The notes: generated by a model not told the origin, from the sequence alone. Counted from the first letter of the stretch, positions 32,067 through 40,698 are shown. The stretch: 42,949 bases of DNA from Lachnospiraceae bacterium UBA7182 (GCA_002491115.1 DKVI01000001.1:1-42949); one strand, 5' to 3'. Numbers and translations are program-made.

Positions 32067-34151
32067 ATGGATAATGGTATGGACAGTATACTTGACACAT
32101 ACCTCTTTGAAACAAATTCTCTGTTGGACCAGCTGGAAGAAATGCTGGTGCGGGATGAGAAAATCGGTGAATTTTCATCGGACGATGTCAATGAGATCTT
32201 CCGTATCATGCACACGATCAAAGGCTCCTCCGCCATGATGGAATTCGGTTCCCTCGCAAGCGTCGCGCATCATATTGAAGACCTGTTCTTCTACATCCGC
32301 GACAAAGGCATCGATTCACTGGACCCCGAACATAAGAAAGAGCTTTTTAACCTGATGTTCCGTTCCGAGGATGCCCTCAGAGGACAGGTGGAAAAAGTCG
32401 AAGCAGGAGAACCTCTGGATACTGACATGGACTCTTTTGCCGCCGAAATCAACGGCTTTCTTAAGAAAATAAGCGGCGCCGAAGAAGAAGCCCCGGCTGA
32501 CGTTTCTTCCGGACAGGAACCTGCTCCGCAGGCTGCCGCCCCGGAAGGACTTCCCGCGGATACAGACGCCGCATGCTTCCTTCACATATTCCTGGAAGAA
32601 GGCATCGGAATGGAGAACCTGCGTGCTTTTATGATCATCACTGCCGTAAAAGAATGCGCGATTGATTTCCGCTACTATCCCGAGGGGCTTGAGCTGAACC
32701 CGGATATCTGCGGCGAGATCGCCGAGAACGGTTTTTTCCTGGCATTCGATTCGGAAGACGCCGCTTCAAAAGCCGAAGATATCGTAAAGACCCAGGGGTA
32801 TATCCGCTCTTATGAGCTGGTAACGCCGCCTCAGGAAGAACCGCCGAAAGAAGAGCCTGCCCCGGCAGGCGCACCGGAACAGAAATCTTCCGCCCCGGCA
32901 GTTCCCGAGAAAAAAGATACACCCAAAAAAGCGGCTGCCAATGCGCCCGTCAAGCAAAGCCTGATCAGCGTGAACCTGATGAAGCTGGACAGCCTGGTGG
33001 ATATCGTCGGCGAGATCGTGATTACGGAAGCCATGGTTACTTCCGCGCCGGAGCTTGATCAGTTAAGCCGGGACAGTTATGATAATTTCATGAAATCCGC
33101 ACGGCAGCTGCGCAAGCTGACGGACGACCTGCAGGACATTGCCATGTCCCTTCGGATGGTTCCGATTTCCGGCGTGTTCCAGAAAATGAACCGCATCGTC
33201 CGGGATATGAAGCAGAAGCTCAATAAAGACGTACGCCTTACTTTAGTCGGCGAAGACACAGAGGTTGACAAAACGATCGTCGACAGCATCCAGGACCCGA
33301 TCATGCACATGGTCCGCAACTCCATGGACCACGGGATCGAGGAAGATGTACAGGACCGTATCAAGGCAGGAAAGAACCCCCAGGGCGAGATTATCCTCTC
33401 CGCTTCTCATACCAGTAATGAGGTGGTTATCTCCATCACCGACGACGGAGCCGGCATCGACCCGGAAAAAATACTTGCCAAAGCCAGAGAAAAAGGACTG
33501 CTCGTAAAACCCGAAGAAGACTATTCCAAAAAAGAAGCGCTGGGGCTTATCATGCTGCCAGGCTTCTCCACCAACCAGGCCGTAACGGAGTACTCCGGCC
33601 GGGGCGTGGGCATGGATGTTGTTAAAAAGAACGTGGAAAGCGTAGGGGGCGTAGTATCCCTGGACAGCAATGTGGGCGTCGGAAGTACTTTTACAATCAA
33701 AATCCCGCTGACCTTATCTATTATGGACGGCATGCGGGTGACAGTCGGAAAATCCATCTTTACCATCCCCACTGCCAATATCCGCAGTTCTTTCAAGATC
33801 TCTCCCGAAGAAGTGATCTATGACGAGAACGGAAGCGAGATGGTGGAACGCATCGACGGCTTTTATCCCATCGTACGGCTCCATCAGTTCTACGGCATCG
33901 ATACGGAGGTGGTCAACATCGAGGACGGCATTCTGATCTGGGTGGAAAACAACGACCGCTCCTTCTGTCTGTTCGTGGATGACCTGCTGGGAGAACAGCA
34001 GGTAGTCGTGAAACCTTTCCCGGCATTTTTAAGCTGTTTTGAACTTAAAAACTCCGGCATCGGGGGCTGCACGATCCTGGGCGACGGCAATATCAGTATC
34101 ATTCTCGATATCCTGTCCCTGCACACGGCAACTCTGGAGAATAATATATAG
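32067..34151 (+). CDS. cheA: CheA: chemotaxis histidine kinase
   Basis: CheA phosphorylates CheY, CheB and CheV under receptor control. From the ATG at 32067 (694 residues) the domains are: Hpt with His49 in MHTIKGSSAM, an acidic Pro/Ala linker, a CheY-binding-like P2 (about 165-265), a second linker, P3 dimerisation (about 315-375), HATPase with the N box MVRNSMDHGIE, DDGAGID and GRGVGMDVVKKNVE, and a CheW-like P5 to the end. The start is chosen over an in-frame GTG at 32055 because AGGTGG lies eight bases upstream. It heads the plus-strand chemotaxis operon. Confidence 0.97.
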   Translation: MDNGMDSILDTYLFETNSLLDQLEEMLVRDEKIGEFSSDDVNEIFRIMHTIKGSSAMMEFGSLASVAHHIEDLFFYIRDKGIDSLDPEHKKELFNLMFRSEDALRGQVEKVEAGEPLDTDMDSFAAEINGFLKKISGAEEEAPADVSSGQEPAPQAAAPEGLPADTDAACFLHIFLEEGIGMENLRAFMIITAVKECAIDFRYYPEGLELNPDICGEIAENGFFLAFDSEDAASKAEDIVKTQGYIRSYELVTPPQEEPPKEEPAPAGAPEQKSSAPAVPEKKDTPKKAAANAPVKQSLISVNLMKLDSLVDIVGEIVITEAMVTSAPELDQLSRDSYDNFMKSARQLRKLTDDLQDIAMSLRMVPISGVFQKMNRIVRDMKQKLNKDVRLTLVGEDTEVDKTIVDSIQDPIMHMVRNSMDHGIEEDVQDRIKAGKNPQGEIILSASHTSNEVVISITDDGAGIDPEKILAKAREKGLLVKPEEDYSKKEALGLIMLPGFSTNQAVTEYSGRGVGMDVVKKNVESVGGVVSLDSNVGVGSTFTIKIPLTLSIMDGMRVTVGKSIFTIPTANIRSSFKISPEEVIYDENGSEMVERIDGFYPIVRLHQFYGIDTEVVNIEDGILIWVENNDRSFCLFVDDLLGEQQVVVKPFPAFLSCFELKNSGIGGCTILGDGNISIILDILSLHTATLENNI

Positions 34152-34168
34152 AAGGGAGAAGTATACGA

Positions 34169-34654
34169 ATGTCTGATGTAATGAACAGCCAGGACTCCCG
34201 GGAAATAAAGGAATCCAATCCAAATGTAAATTCCGCCGTAGAACGCTGCCTGACGTTTGAATCCGGAGGGCTTGTCCTTTATATAAGTACGGAACATGTA
34301 ATTGAAATCATCAACAACCACTCTATCACCATGCTGCCCCTGGTGCCGCCGTATATCAAAGGAGTGATCAACTTAAGAGGACAGATCCTCCCGATTGTGG
34401 ATATGCGGCTGCGGATGGGAAAAGAGGAGACGGAATATACCAGTAAAACCTGCATTATCGTGCTGGATATCAACTCCGTTTCTCTGGGAATCATCGTGGA
34501 TTCCGTCCAGCAGGTGATCGATATTGATCTTAATAATGTACGTCCGATCCCGCTGAAACGCCAGCAGAAGATGCTGGATGGGATGGTGACGATGGAGGAC
34601 GGGCGCGTCTTTATGTCCGTTGACTGTCAGGCGCTGTCCAACGCCCAATATTAA
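34169..34654 (+). CDS. cheW: CheW: receptor-kinase coupling protein
   Basis: CheW links chemoreceptors to CheA. The 161-residue protein is a single CheW domain, with the family patterns TEHVIEIINNHSITMLPLVPPYIKGVINLRGQILPIVDMR and LGIIVDSVQQVIDI. A short N-terminal extension of about 25 residues precedes it. The start at 34169 follows GGGAGAA and lies 17 bases after cheA. The window also encodes CheV, giving two coupling proteins. Confidence 0.97.
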   Translation: MSDVMNSQDSREIKESNPNVNSAVERCLTFESGGLVLYISTEHVIEIINNHSITMLPLVPPYIKGVINLRGQILPIVDMRLRMGKEETEYTSKTCIIVLDINSVSLGIIVDSVQQVIDIDLNNVRPIPLKRQQKMLDGMVTMEDGRVFMSVDCQALSNAQY

Positions 34655-34674
34655 TCACGGGGGAATGTACTGCA

Positions 34675-35493
34675 ATGCTGACACTGACAGAACAGGATTT
34701 TCAGCGCCTGTATAAATATATCCAGAAACACTACGGAATCGACTTAAGCAAAAAGAAACAACTGATTGTCAGCCGTCTGTCCCATACGCTCTCCGCCAAA
34801 GGCTATAAGAGCTTCACTGCCTATGTGGACGAGATTTTATCCGGAAAAGACCCGGACATGGTTACAGCCATGTTAAACAAGCTGACAACCAATTATACCT
34901 ATTTTCAGAGGGAAGAAGACCATTTCAAATATCTGTGGGATGTGGTACTTCCTGATCTGGCCAGAAAGCATGCCAGAGACAAAGTACTCTCCATCTGGAG
35001 CGCGGGCTGTTCCTCCGGCCAGGAACCTTACAACATCTCCATGTACCTGATGGAATATTTCGGCGCCCAGGCGTCCCAATGGGATACAAGGGTCCTTGCC
35101 ACGGATATATCACAAAAGATACTGGATGAAGCCCGAAGGGCGGAATATCCTGCCGAAAGCATGGAACCGCTTCCCCCTACCTGGAGAAACAAATATTTCA
35201 CCAGGCTTGGCAATGACAAATGCACGGTAGCCCCGGTCATTAAAAAGAATGTCATCTTCCGGCCGTTCAATCTGATGGATCAGATCACTTTTAAGAAAAA
35301 ATTTGATCTGATCTTCTGCCGGAACGTAATGATTTATTTTGACCAGGATACAAAAGACGCCCTGGTCCGCCGCTTTTTTAATGCCACTGTTCCGGGAGGC
35401 TATCTGTTCATCGGCCACTCGGAAGGATTGACAAAGGCTACCTGCCCTTACGCCTATATCCAGCCTGCTATCTACCAGAAGCAGACGAAATAG
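34675..35493 (+). CDS. cheR: CheR: chemoreceptor methyltransferase
   Basis: CheR methylates receptor glutamates using S-adenosylmethionine. The 272-residue protein has the N-terminal helical domain (residues about 1-75), then the methyltransferase fold with the SAM-binding IWSAGCSSGQEPYNISM, TDISQKIL and the FDLIFCRNVMIYFD motif. The start at 34675 follows GGGGGAA. It lies 20 bases after cheW. No pentapeptide-docking insert is apparent. Confidence 0.97.
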   Translation: MLTLTEQDFQRLYKYIQKHYGIDLSKKKQLIVSRLSHTLSAKGYKSFTAYVDEILSGKDPDMVTAMLNKLTTNYTYFQREEDHFKYLWDVVLPDLARKHARDKVLSIWSAGCSSGQEPYNISMYLMEYFGAQASQWDTRVLATDISQKILDEARRAEYPAESMEPLPPTWRNKYFTRLGNDKCTVAPVIKKNVIFRPFNLMDQITFKKKFDLIFCRNVMIYFDQDTKDALVRRFFNATVPGGYLFIGHSEGLTKATCPYAYIQPAIYQKQTK

Positions 35494-35549
35494 CCAATTT
35501 AAAACCAAATGCAAGAATAAACTTGCGCAAAATGTCCATAAATGCTACT

Positions 35550-35603
35550 ATATAGGTAATTGTTTTGCCCGGAAAATCTGTCCTGCGGAACAATTACCTA
35601 TAT
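35550..35603. repeat. 15-bp perfect inverted repeat between cheR and cheB
   Basis: ATATAGGTAATTGTT (35550-35564) is matched exactly in reverse complement at 35589-35603, with 24 bases between. Two G-U and two G-C pairs could extend the stem inward. No T run follows, so it is not a standard terminator. It sits 37 bases before the cheB start, and a small GCAAG-AATAAA-CTTGC hairpin precedes it (35510-35525). Candidate mRNA structure, operator or relic of a small mobile sequence. Confidence 0.75.
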
Positions 35604-35639
35604 TATTCTACTACGAAATCAAGAAAGAAGGTTCAGATT

Positions 35640-36692
35640 ATGGCGCGAAAAATCCGTGTGATGGTCACAGACGACTCTGTCGTATTCCGAAGCTGGCTGA
35701 TGCAGAATATAAGTACAGACCCCCGTTTCGAGGTGGTCGGCTACGCTGTCAACGCACTGGATGCCAAGAACAAGCTTCCTGTGCTTAATCCTGATATTAT
35801 GACCCTGGATATCGAAATGCCGGGCATGAGCGGACTGGACTTTTTAAAGCAGGTCCTTCCCGGCCGCCCTCTTCCTGTTATCCTCGTATCTTCCCTCAAT
35901 GTCCGCGTATTTGACGCGCTGTCTGCAGGCGCTGTGGATTTTGTACGGAAACCGGGCGCAGACCCCGGAGAAAAGGAAAGATTCCTGTCATCGCTTTTAG
36001 CCAAGCTGGCTGTCGGGGCCAATGCAAAACCCCGCTTCACACCTCCAATCCAGGCTGCGGCCCAGCCTCTGCGTATCCCCGGCATGCAGGGAGGACATAT
36101 GCCGACGAATTTCGGATCCGGGATCGACCTGATTGCAATCGGCGCTTCCACCGGAGGAACCGAAGCAATCCTGGAGGTCGTACGGCAATTTCCGGCCAAA
36201 ATGCCGGGCATTGTCATCACGCAGCACATGCCGGCGGGTTTTACTTCCATGTATGCAGAACGCCTGAACCGCATCTGTAAACTCGAAGTAAAAGAAGCGT
36301 GCCATGGAGACAAAGTACGTCCCGGACTGGTACTGCTCGCTCCGGGAGGCCTGCAGATGCGGGTAGTAAAAATGGGAACCGGCTATTCTGTAAGCTGTAC
36401 GGAAGAAGGCAAAGTCAGCGGGCACAGACCTTCTGTGGACGTGCTCTTTGATTCCGTAGCCATGCATGTAAAAAACCGCGCGATCGGCGTCATTTTAACA
36501 GGTATGGGCGCGGACGGAGCCGCAGGCATGCTCAGAATGCGGAAAGCCGGCGCTTATACCATCGGACAGGATAAAGAAACCTGTGTGGTTTACGGAATGC
36601 CCATGGAGGCTTTCAAGATCGGCGCAGTCTGTACGCAGGCTGCCCTGGGCTCCATCCCGCAGGTCGTAATGGCAAAGCTTGCAAAAGCATAA
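35640..36692 (+). CDS. cheB: CheB: chemoreceptor methylesterase response regulator
   Basis: CheB removes methyl groups from receptors when phosphorylated by CheA. From the ATG at 35640 (350 residues) there is a receiver domain with Asp11, Asp12 and phosphoacceptor Asp57 in LDIEMPGMSG, a linker, and a methylesterase domain with the catalytic triad Ser170 (IGASTGG), His196 (ITQHMPAG) and Asp292 (MGADGAAGM). AAGAAGG lies eight bases upstream, which decides against an in-frame codon at 35565. It is separated from cheR by 146 bases holding a large inverted repeat. Confidence 0.97.
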   Translation: MARKIRVMVTDDSVVFRSWLMQNISTDPRFEVVGYAVNALDAKNKLPVLNPDIMTLDIEMPGMSGLDFLKQVLPGRPLPVILVSSLNVRVFDALSAGAVDFVRKPGADPGEKERFLSSLLAKLAVGANAKPRFTPPIQAAAQPLRIPGMQGGHMPTNFGSGIDLIAIGASTGGTEAILEVVRQFPAKMPGIVITQHMPAGFTSMYAERLNRICKLEVKEACHGDKVRPGLVLLAPGGLQMRVVKMGTGYSVSCTEEGKVSGHRPSVDVLFDSVAMHVKNRAIGVILTGMGADGAAGMLRMRKAGAYTIGQDKETCVVYGMPMEAFKIGAVCTQAALGSIPQVVMAKLAKA

Positions 36693-36714
36693 GACAATGA
36701 ACCGGAGGAATGCA

Positions 36715-38040
36715 ATGATGAAAACTTATGATGTCGTCGCCTTAGGCGAACTGTTGATCGATTTTACCCAGAATGGCTTAAGCGACCAGGGAAACGGCCT
36801 CTTTGAGGCAAACCCCGGCGGAGCACCCTGCAATGTACTCTCCATGCTGAACAACCTGGGAAAAAAGACTTCTTTTATCGGAAAAGTCGGCAAAGACCAG
36901 TTCGGACTCACCCTGAAAAAATCCCTGGAAGAGCTGGGGATCGGAACGGAAAACCTGATGATGGATGAAGAGATCCACACAACGCTGGCTCTGGTGCATA
37001 CATTCGAGGACGGGGACAGAGATTTCTCCTTCTACCGTAATCCGGGCGCGGATATGATGCTGCGCGCGGACGAACTGAAAGAAGACCTGTTAACAGACAC
37101 CCGGATCTTCCATTTCGGCACCCTCTCCATGACCCATGCAGGCGTGCGCGAAGCCACCAAAAAGGCGGTAGCCACAGCCAAAGCAGCAGGCGCGCGCATC
37201 AGCTTTGACCCTAACCTGCGGGAGCCTTTATGGAACACGCTGGACGACGCCAGAGAGCAGGTTCGCTGGGGACTGGGACAGTGCGACATACTGAAAATAT
37301 CCGACAATGAGATTCAATGGCTTACCGGTGAGGATGATTTTACAGAAGGCGTAAAAGCGATCCGGAAAGAATTTCCGATCCCTCTGATCCTGGTATCCAT
37401 GGGCAGGGACGGAAGCCGCGCCTACTATGGAGACGGATACGTGGAAACAGCCCCCTTCCTTCAGAAAAAAACCATCGAGACCACCGGCGCAGGGGATACG
37501 TTCTGCGCCTGCATCCTAAACTATGTATTAGAACATGGGCTTACGAACCTGACAAACCATCAGTTACGGGAGATGCTGACCTTTGCCAATGCGGCAGCAT
37601 CCATTATCACCACCCGAAAGGGCGCATTAAGGGTCATGCCTACCAGACAGGAAGTGGAAAACTTCCTGGAATCCCAGACAGGCAAACGCAAAAAGGAGGA
37701 CATCTTTATGGAGATTTTAGACAAAGTCAATGAATTTGCAAAGACGGCTGCCAACAAGACGGGCGAGATCATCGAAGATACACGGCTGAAAGGCCAGATC
37801 CGCAATGATGAAAAATCCATCCGCGAGCTGGAGATGAAGATCGGAGCTTATTATTACAAGAAATTCGCGGCCAGCGGCAACATTGATGAAGAAGTATCCG
37901 AGTTCTGTACCGCCATTTCGGTACACCTGGCAAATATCGAGGAAAAAAGAGCCGCTCTTAATTCCGAAAAAGAAGCTGCTTCCGATAAAGAAACTGTCTT
38001 TGTAAAAGAAGACGAGGAAGACGACGATCTTTTTGTATAA
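36715..38040 (+). CDS. PfkB-family sugar kinase (fructokinase-like) fused to a small helical C-terminal protein
   Basis: Residues 1-320 are a ribokinase-family (PfkB) kinase close to bacterial fructokinases: signature 1 around GGAPCNVLSMLNNLGKKTSF, FDPNLREPLW, and signature 2 ETTGAGDTFCACIL with catalytic Asp261. Residues 332-441 are an unrelated helical domain (DKVNEFAKTAANKTGEIIEDTRLKGQI) ending in an acidic tail. The two are joined in frame, with no stop between, across an internal AAGGAGG and ATG (37693-37710). PfkB kinases usually end near 320 residues, so this is a fusion. The start at 36715 follows GGAGG. It lies 22 bases after cheB, so the kinase is probably cotranscribed with chemotaxis genes. 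Confidence 0.88.
   Translation: MMKTYDVVALGELLIDFTQNGLSDQGNGLFEANPGGAPCNVLSMLNNLGKKTSFIGKVGKDQFGLTLKKSLEELGIGTENLMMDEEIHTTLALVHTFEDGDRDFSFYRNPGADMMLRADELKEDLLTDTRIFHFGTLSMTHAGVREATKKAVATAKAAGARISFDPNLREPLWNTLDDAREQVRWGLGQCDILKISDNEIQWLTGEDDFTEGVKAIRKEFPIPLILVSMGRDGSRAYYGDGYVETAPFLQKKTIETTGAGDTFCACILNYVLEHGLTNLTNHQLREMLTFANAAASIITTRKGALRVMPTRQEVENFLESQTGKRKKEDIFMEILDKVNEFAKTAANKTGEIIEDTRLKGQIRNDEKSIRELEMKIGAYYYKKFAASGNIDEEVSEFCTAISVHLANIEEKRAALNSEKEAASDKETVFVKEDEEDDDLFV
37693..37710 (+). promoter_or_regulatory. Internal ribosome binding site and start codon inside the kinase fusion gene
   Basis: AAGGAGG (37693-37699) lies eight bases before an in-frame ATG (37708). This spacing matches the real starts in the window. 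It would give a free 110-residue C-terminal protein. Confidence 0.7.
37708..38040 (+). CDS. Small helical acidic-tailed protein, alternative product of the fusion gene
   Basis: Translation from the internal ATG would give 110 residues in the same frame as the kinase. The sequence is charged and helical. Its opening (MEILDKVNEFAKTAANKTGEII) and the MKIGAYYYKKF segment resemble small Clostridia proteins that start with a similar amphipathic helix and often end in a zinc ribbon; no zinc ribbon is present here, and the C-terminus is acidic (EDEEDDDLFV). I do not recognise a function. It may have been a separate downstream gene that lost the stop codon separating it from the kinase. Confidence 0.5.
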   Translation: MEILDKVNEFAKTAANKTGEIIEDTRLKGQIRNDEKSIRELEMKIGAYYYKKFAASGNIDEEVSEFCTAISVHLANIEEKRAALNSEKEAASDKETVFVKEDEEDDDLFV

Positions 38041-38109
38041 AGTTTTACCACGGGGAAAGTCCACACACATCTTTCCTCAAAAACCATATCTTATATAAGA
38101 ATCCCTGAT

Positions 38110-38138
38110 TTAAAAGCGTCGATTCCCGGCGCTTTTAA
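38110..38138 (+). terminator. Terminator-like hairpin after the cheA-kinase operon
   Basis: TTAAAAGCG and CGCTTTTAA form a perfect 9-bp stem around an 11-base loop. The right arm itself supplies a short T run. It separates the chemotaxis-kinase operon from the ABC transporter genes. The sequence TTATATAAG is repeated on either side (38091-38099 and 38151-38159). Confidence 0.6.
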
Positions 38139-38171
38139 CTTCGGGCACTTTTATATAAGGAGGTACGCTTC

Positions 38172-38939
38172 ATGTCCCCGCTACTGGAAGTCAGCCACGT
38201 CTGCTACTCCTATCATACCCTGTCCGGGGAGACACAGGCTTTGTGCGATATCACCTTCTCTGTAGACGAAGGAGAGTTTCTCGCCATCGTAGGGCCAAGC
38301 GGCTGCGGTAAAAGCACGCTTTTATCCCTCCTCTCAGGCCTGATCGAACCTGAGCAGGGATCTGTCCATATCGGACGCCTGCCCGTCTCAGGACATCGGG
38401 CAGGCATCGGTTACATGCTGCAAAAAGACCATCTGTTTGAATGGCGTACCGTATACAAAAACGTCATCCTCGGTTTGGAAATACAAAAGCGGCTGACAAA
38501 AGAAAATCTGGAACATGTGGAAGAAATGCTCAAAGATTACGGGCTTGCCGCCTTCAAAGACTCCCGCCCGTCTGAATTATCCGGCGGTATGCGTCAACGC
38601 GCGGCACTGATTCGGACACTGGCGCTTAATCCAAGTCTGCTGCTTTTAGATGAGCCTTTCTCCGCTTTGGATTATCAGACGCGCCTGAATGTCTGTAACG
38701 ATGTCTGCGGGATTATCAAAAGGGAAAACAAGACCGCCATCCTGGTAACCCACGACCTGTCCGAGGCAGTCAGCATGGCGGACCGAATCCTGATTTTATC
38801 CCGCCGGCCGGCCGGCATCGTAAAGATTCTGCCTGTTCACTTCAAAGAAAAAGGGCTGACACCCATGGAAAGGCGTCAGGCCCCGGAATTTAAAGATTAT
38901 TTCAATGAAATCTGGAAGGAGTTGAACGCCCATGGATGA
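38172..38939 (+). CDS. ABC transporter ATP-binding protein (nitrate/sulfonate/taurine-type)
   Basis: The 255-residue protein has all ABC motifs: Walker A GPSGCGKST (41-49), Q-loop MLQKDHLFEWRT, signature LSGGMRQRAAL, Walker B LLLLDEPFSALD and the His of VTHDLSEAV. The Q-loop and C-terminal pattern resemble importers of the SsuB/TauB/ThiZ type for sulfonates, taurine or thiamine precursors, but the substrate is not readable. AAGGAGG lies eight bases before the ATG. It overlaps the permease gene by eight bases. No substrate-binding protein gene is nearby. Confidence 0.92.
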   Translation: MSPLLEVSHVCYSYHTLSGETQALCDITFSVDEGEFLAIVGPSGCGKSTLLSLLSGLIEPEQGSVHIGRLPVSGHRAGIGYMLQKDHLFEWRTVYKNVILGLEIQKRLTKENLEHVEEMLKDYGLAAFKDSRPSELSGGMRQRAALIRTLALNPSLLLLDEPFSALDYQTRLNVCNDVCGIIKRENKTAILVTHDLSEAVSMADRILILSRRPAGIVKILPVHFKEKGLTPMERRQAPEFKDYFNEIWKELNAHG

Positions 38940-39735
38940 GATCACTGCCCGGCAGGCCAGGTTCCTCAAAGACCACAGACGGCATCACCATCTGGTGACG
39001 GCTCTTCGGTTTTTGATCTTTTTTCTGTTCCTGGCTGCGTGGGAAATCAGCACCCGTGTACATCTGATTGACGCTTTTATTTTCAGCAGCCCCAGCCGTA
39101 TCCTGGAGACTGTCTTTACCATGGGACGGGACGGATCCATTTTCCGGCATACAGGAATCACACTGTATGAAACTCTGGTCAGTTTTCTGCTGGTTATTCT
39201 GGTCAGTTTCCTTATGGCCACCGTCCTGTGGTTCTCAAGTACGGCTTCCGAAGTGCTGGAACCCTGCCTGGTTATCTTAAACAGTCTGCCAAAATCCGCC
39301 CTGGCTCCGCTTCTGATCGTCTGGCTGGGCGCAAATCCCGGCACGATCATCGTAGCAGGTATGTCTGTGGCTGTATTCGGCAGCATTATCAGCATGTATA
39401 CGGCTTTTCGGGAAACGGATGAAGAAAAGATCAAACTGATTCGCACTCTGGGCGGAAACCGCATGCATATTTTGTGCTGCGTTGTGTTTCCTTCCAGTAT
39501 TCCCTCTATTTTAAGCATCTTAAAGGTCAATATCGGCCTGTGCCTGGTGGGTGTCATCATCGGGGAATTTCTCGCCGCCAGGGAGGGACTTGGATACTTA
39601 ATCATCTATGCAAGCCAGATCTTCAAGATGAATTATCTGATCACCTCGCTGATTATCCTGTGCATCATCGCCTTTTTACTTTATCAGATCATACAGAAAC
39701 TGGAACATTATATCAGAAAGGCCCGGAAGATCTGA
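38932..39735 (+). CDS. ABC transporter permease (BPD_transp_1, SsuC-like)
   Basis: This 267-residue inner-membrane protein has about six membrane helices. The ATPase-contact EAA-like loop is visible as EKIKLIRTLGGNRMHILCCVVFPSSIP. It fits the permeases paired with SsuB/TauB/ThiZ-type ATPases. The start overlaps the ATPase gene, so translation is coupled, with AAGGAG upstream. Its 3' end overlaps the convergent P1-peptidase gene by 23 bases. The import system lacks its binding protein here, so the substrate is unknown. Confidence 0.9.
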   Translation: MDEITARQARFLKDHRRHHHLVTALRFLIFFLFLAAWEISTRVHLIDAFIFSSPSRILETVFTMGRDGSIFRHTGITLYETLVSFLLVILVSFLMATVLWFSSTASEVLEPCLVILNSLPKSALAPLLIVWLGANPGTIIVAGMSVAVFGSIISMYTAFRETDEEKIKLIRTLGGNRMHILCCVVFPSSIPSILSILKVNIGLCLVGVIIGEFLAAREGLGYLIIYASQIFKMNYLITSLIILCIIAFLLYQIIQKLEHYIRKARKI

Positions 39736-40654
39736 CCGCGTCTAAAATCGCTTTTTGCATCACTTCGGCGGCAAACGTACCGGCTACATTGATGTCTGCC
39801 TCCACATTCCCTGTGGAGGCGGCATATACAGTGTCTCCGTCCGCCATGGTTCCCACCGGATTGATGCAGCGTCCGTAGGCGTTTCCGGCCATGGACGCGA
39901 TCTTGCTCATCTGGGCTTTCTCAAATCTTCCGTTGGTTATGATCACGCCGATGGTGGTATTGCCAGTAAAGAAATCCCGTTTCCGGCTGATCTTGTACAG
40001 TTCTTCACAGGTGTCCGAAAATCCCTTTTTATCCTCTGTCAGGAGTCCTGCCAGCTTCTTCCCGGTGGCAGGATCAAATATATCTCCCAGCGCGTTCACA
40101 ACGACGACGGCCGCCATCTGAAGCTTCCCAATAGACGCCGCGTAAAAACCCATACCCGACGTCATGGCGCGCTCCATTCCATATAGTTTACCTACGGAAG
40201 CGCCGGCGCCGGCGCCGGTGCGCCCGCTTCTGGGACTGTTCTTTTCGGCGTCCACACACGCCGCATACCCCATCCGGGCATCCGGCCGTATATCCGCCCG
40301 GCCCACACCCAGATCATAGATACAGGACTGACATACAAGAGGGACTTTGGCAAACCCGGTGTCATAACCGACATCATGCTCTTCCAGATAACGCATCACG
40401 CCGTCAGAGGCTGCCAGCCCGAAAGCAGAACCGCCGGACAGAACGATGGCGTTTACCGGATTATCCGCCGTCAGGGGCAGCGTAAGGGGCGTCTCCCTGG
40501 AGGCCGGCCCGCCGCCGCTTATGTCCGCTCCGACTTTTGCTCCCTGATCAAACAAAAGGACGGTAACACCCGTCTTCGCCTCATCATCCTGGGCGCTGCC
40601 GATTCTGAGATTCTCAATCGATGTAATGGGGATTTCCTTCATTGCCGTTTCCAT
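39713..40654 (-). CDS. P1 family peptidase (DmpA/aminopeptidase type)
   Basis: The 313-residue protein belongs to peptidase family P1, autocatalytic N-terminal-nucleophile hydrolases that include DmpA and beta-peptidyl aminopeptidases. The glycine-rich SRGSAFGL-like stretch (VLSGGSAFGLAA), GRTGAGAGASVGK (145-157) and the late GNTTIGVIITNG (231-242) are present. The nucleophile is probably one of the Thr residues 233-234, where the chain would self-cleave. It is cotranscribed with the ECF S component (44 bases apart). Substrate unknown. Confidence 0.9.
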   Translation of the reverse strand: METAMKEIPITSIENLRIGSAQDDEAKTGVTVLLFDQGAKVGADISGGGPASRETPLTLPLTADNPVNAIVLSGGSAFGLAASDGVMRYLEEHDVGYDTGFAKVPLVCQSCIYDLGVGRADIRPDARMGYAACVDAEKNSPRSGRTGAGAGASVGKLYGMERAMTSGMGFYAASIGKLQMAAVVVVNALGDIFDPATGKKLAGLLTEDKKGFSDTCEELYKISRKRDFFTGNTTIGVIITNGRFEKAQMSKIASMAGNAYGRCINPVGTMADGDTVYAASTGNVEADINVAGTFAAEVMQKAILDAVRSSGPF

Positions 40655-40698
40655 AAATACAAATCTCCTATTATTGTTCCGCTGTTTTATAGTTTTGT

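Noticed and set aside
35550..35603. Reading the cheR-cheB inverted repeat as a rho-independent terminator
   Set aside because: The stem is AT-rich with a 24-base loop and is followed by TATTATTCTA rather than a T run; cheB continues the operon.
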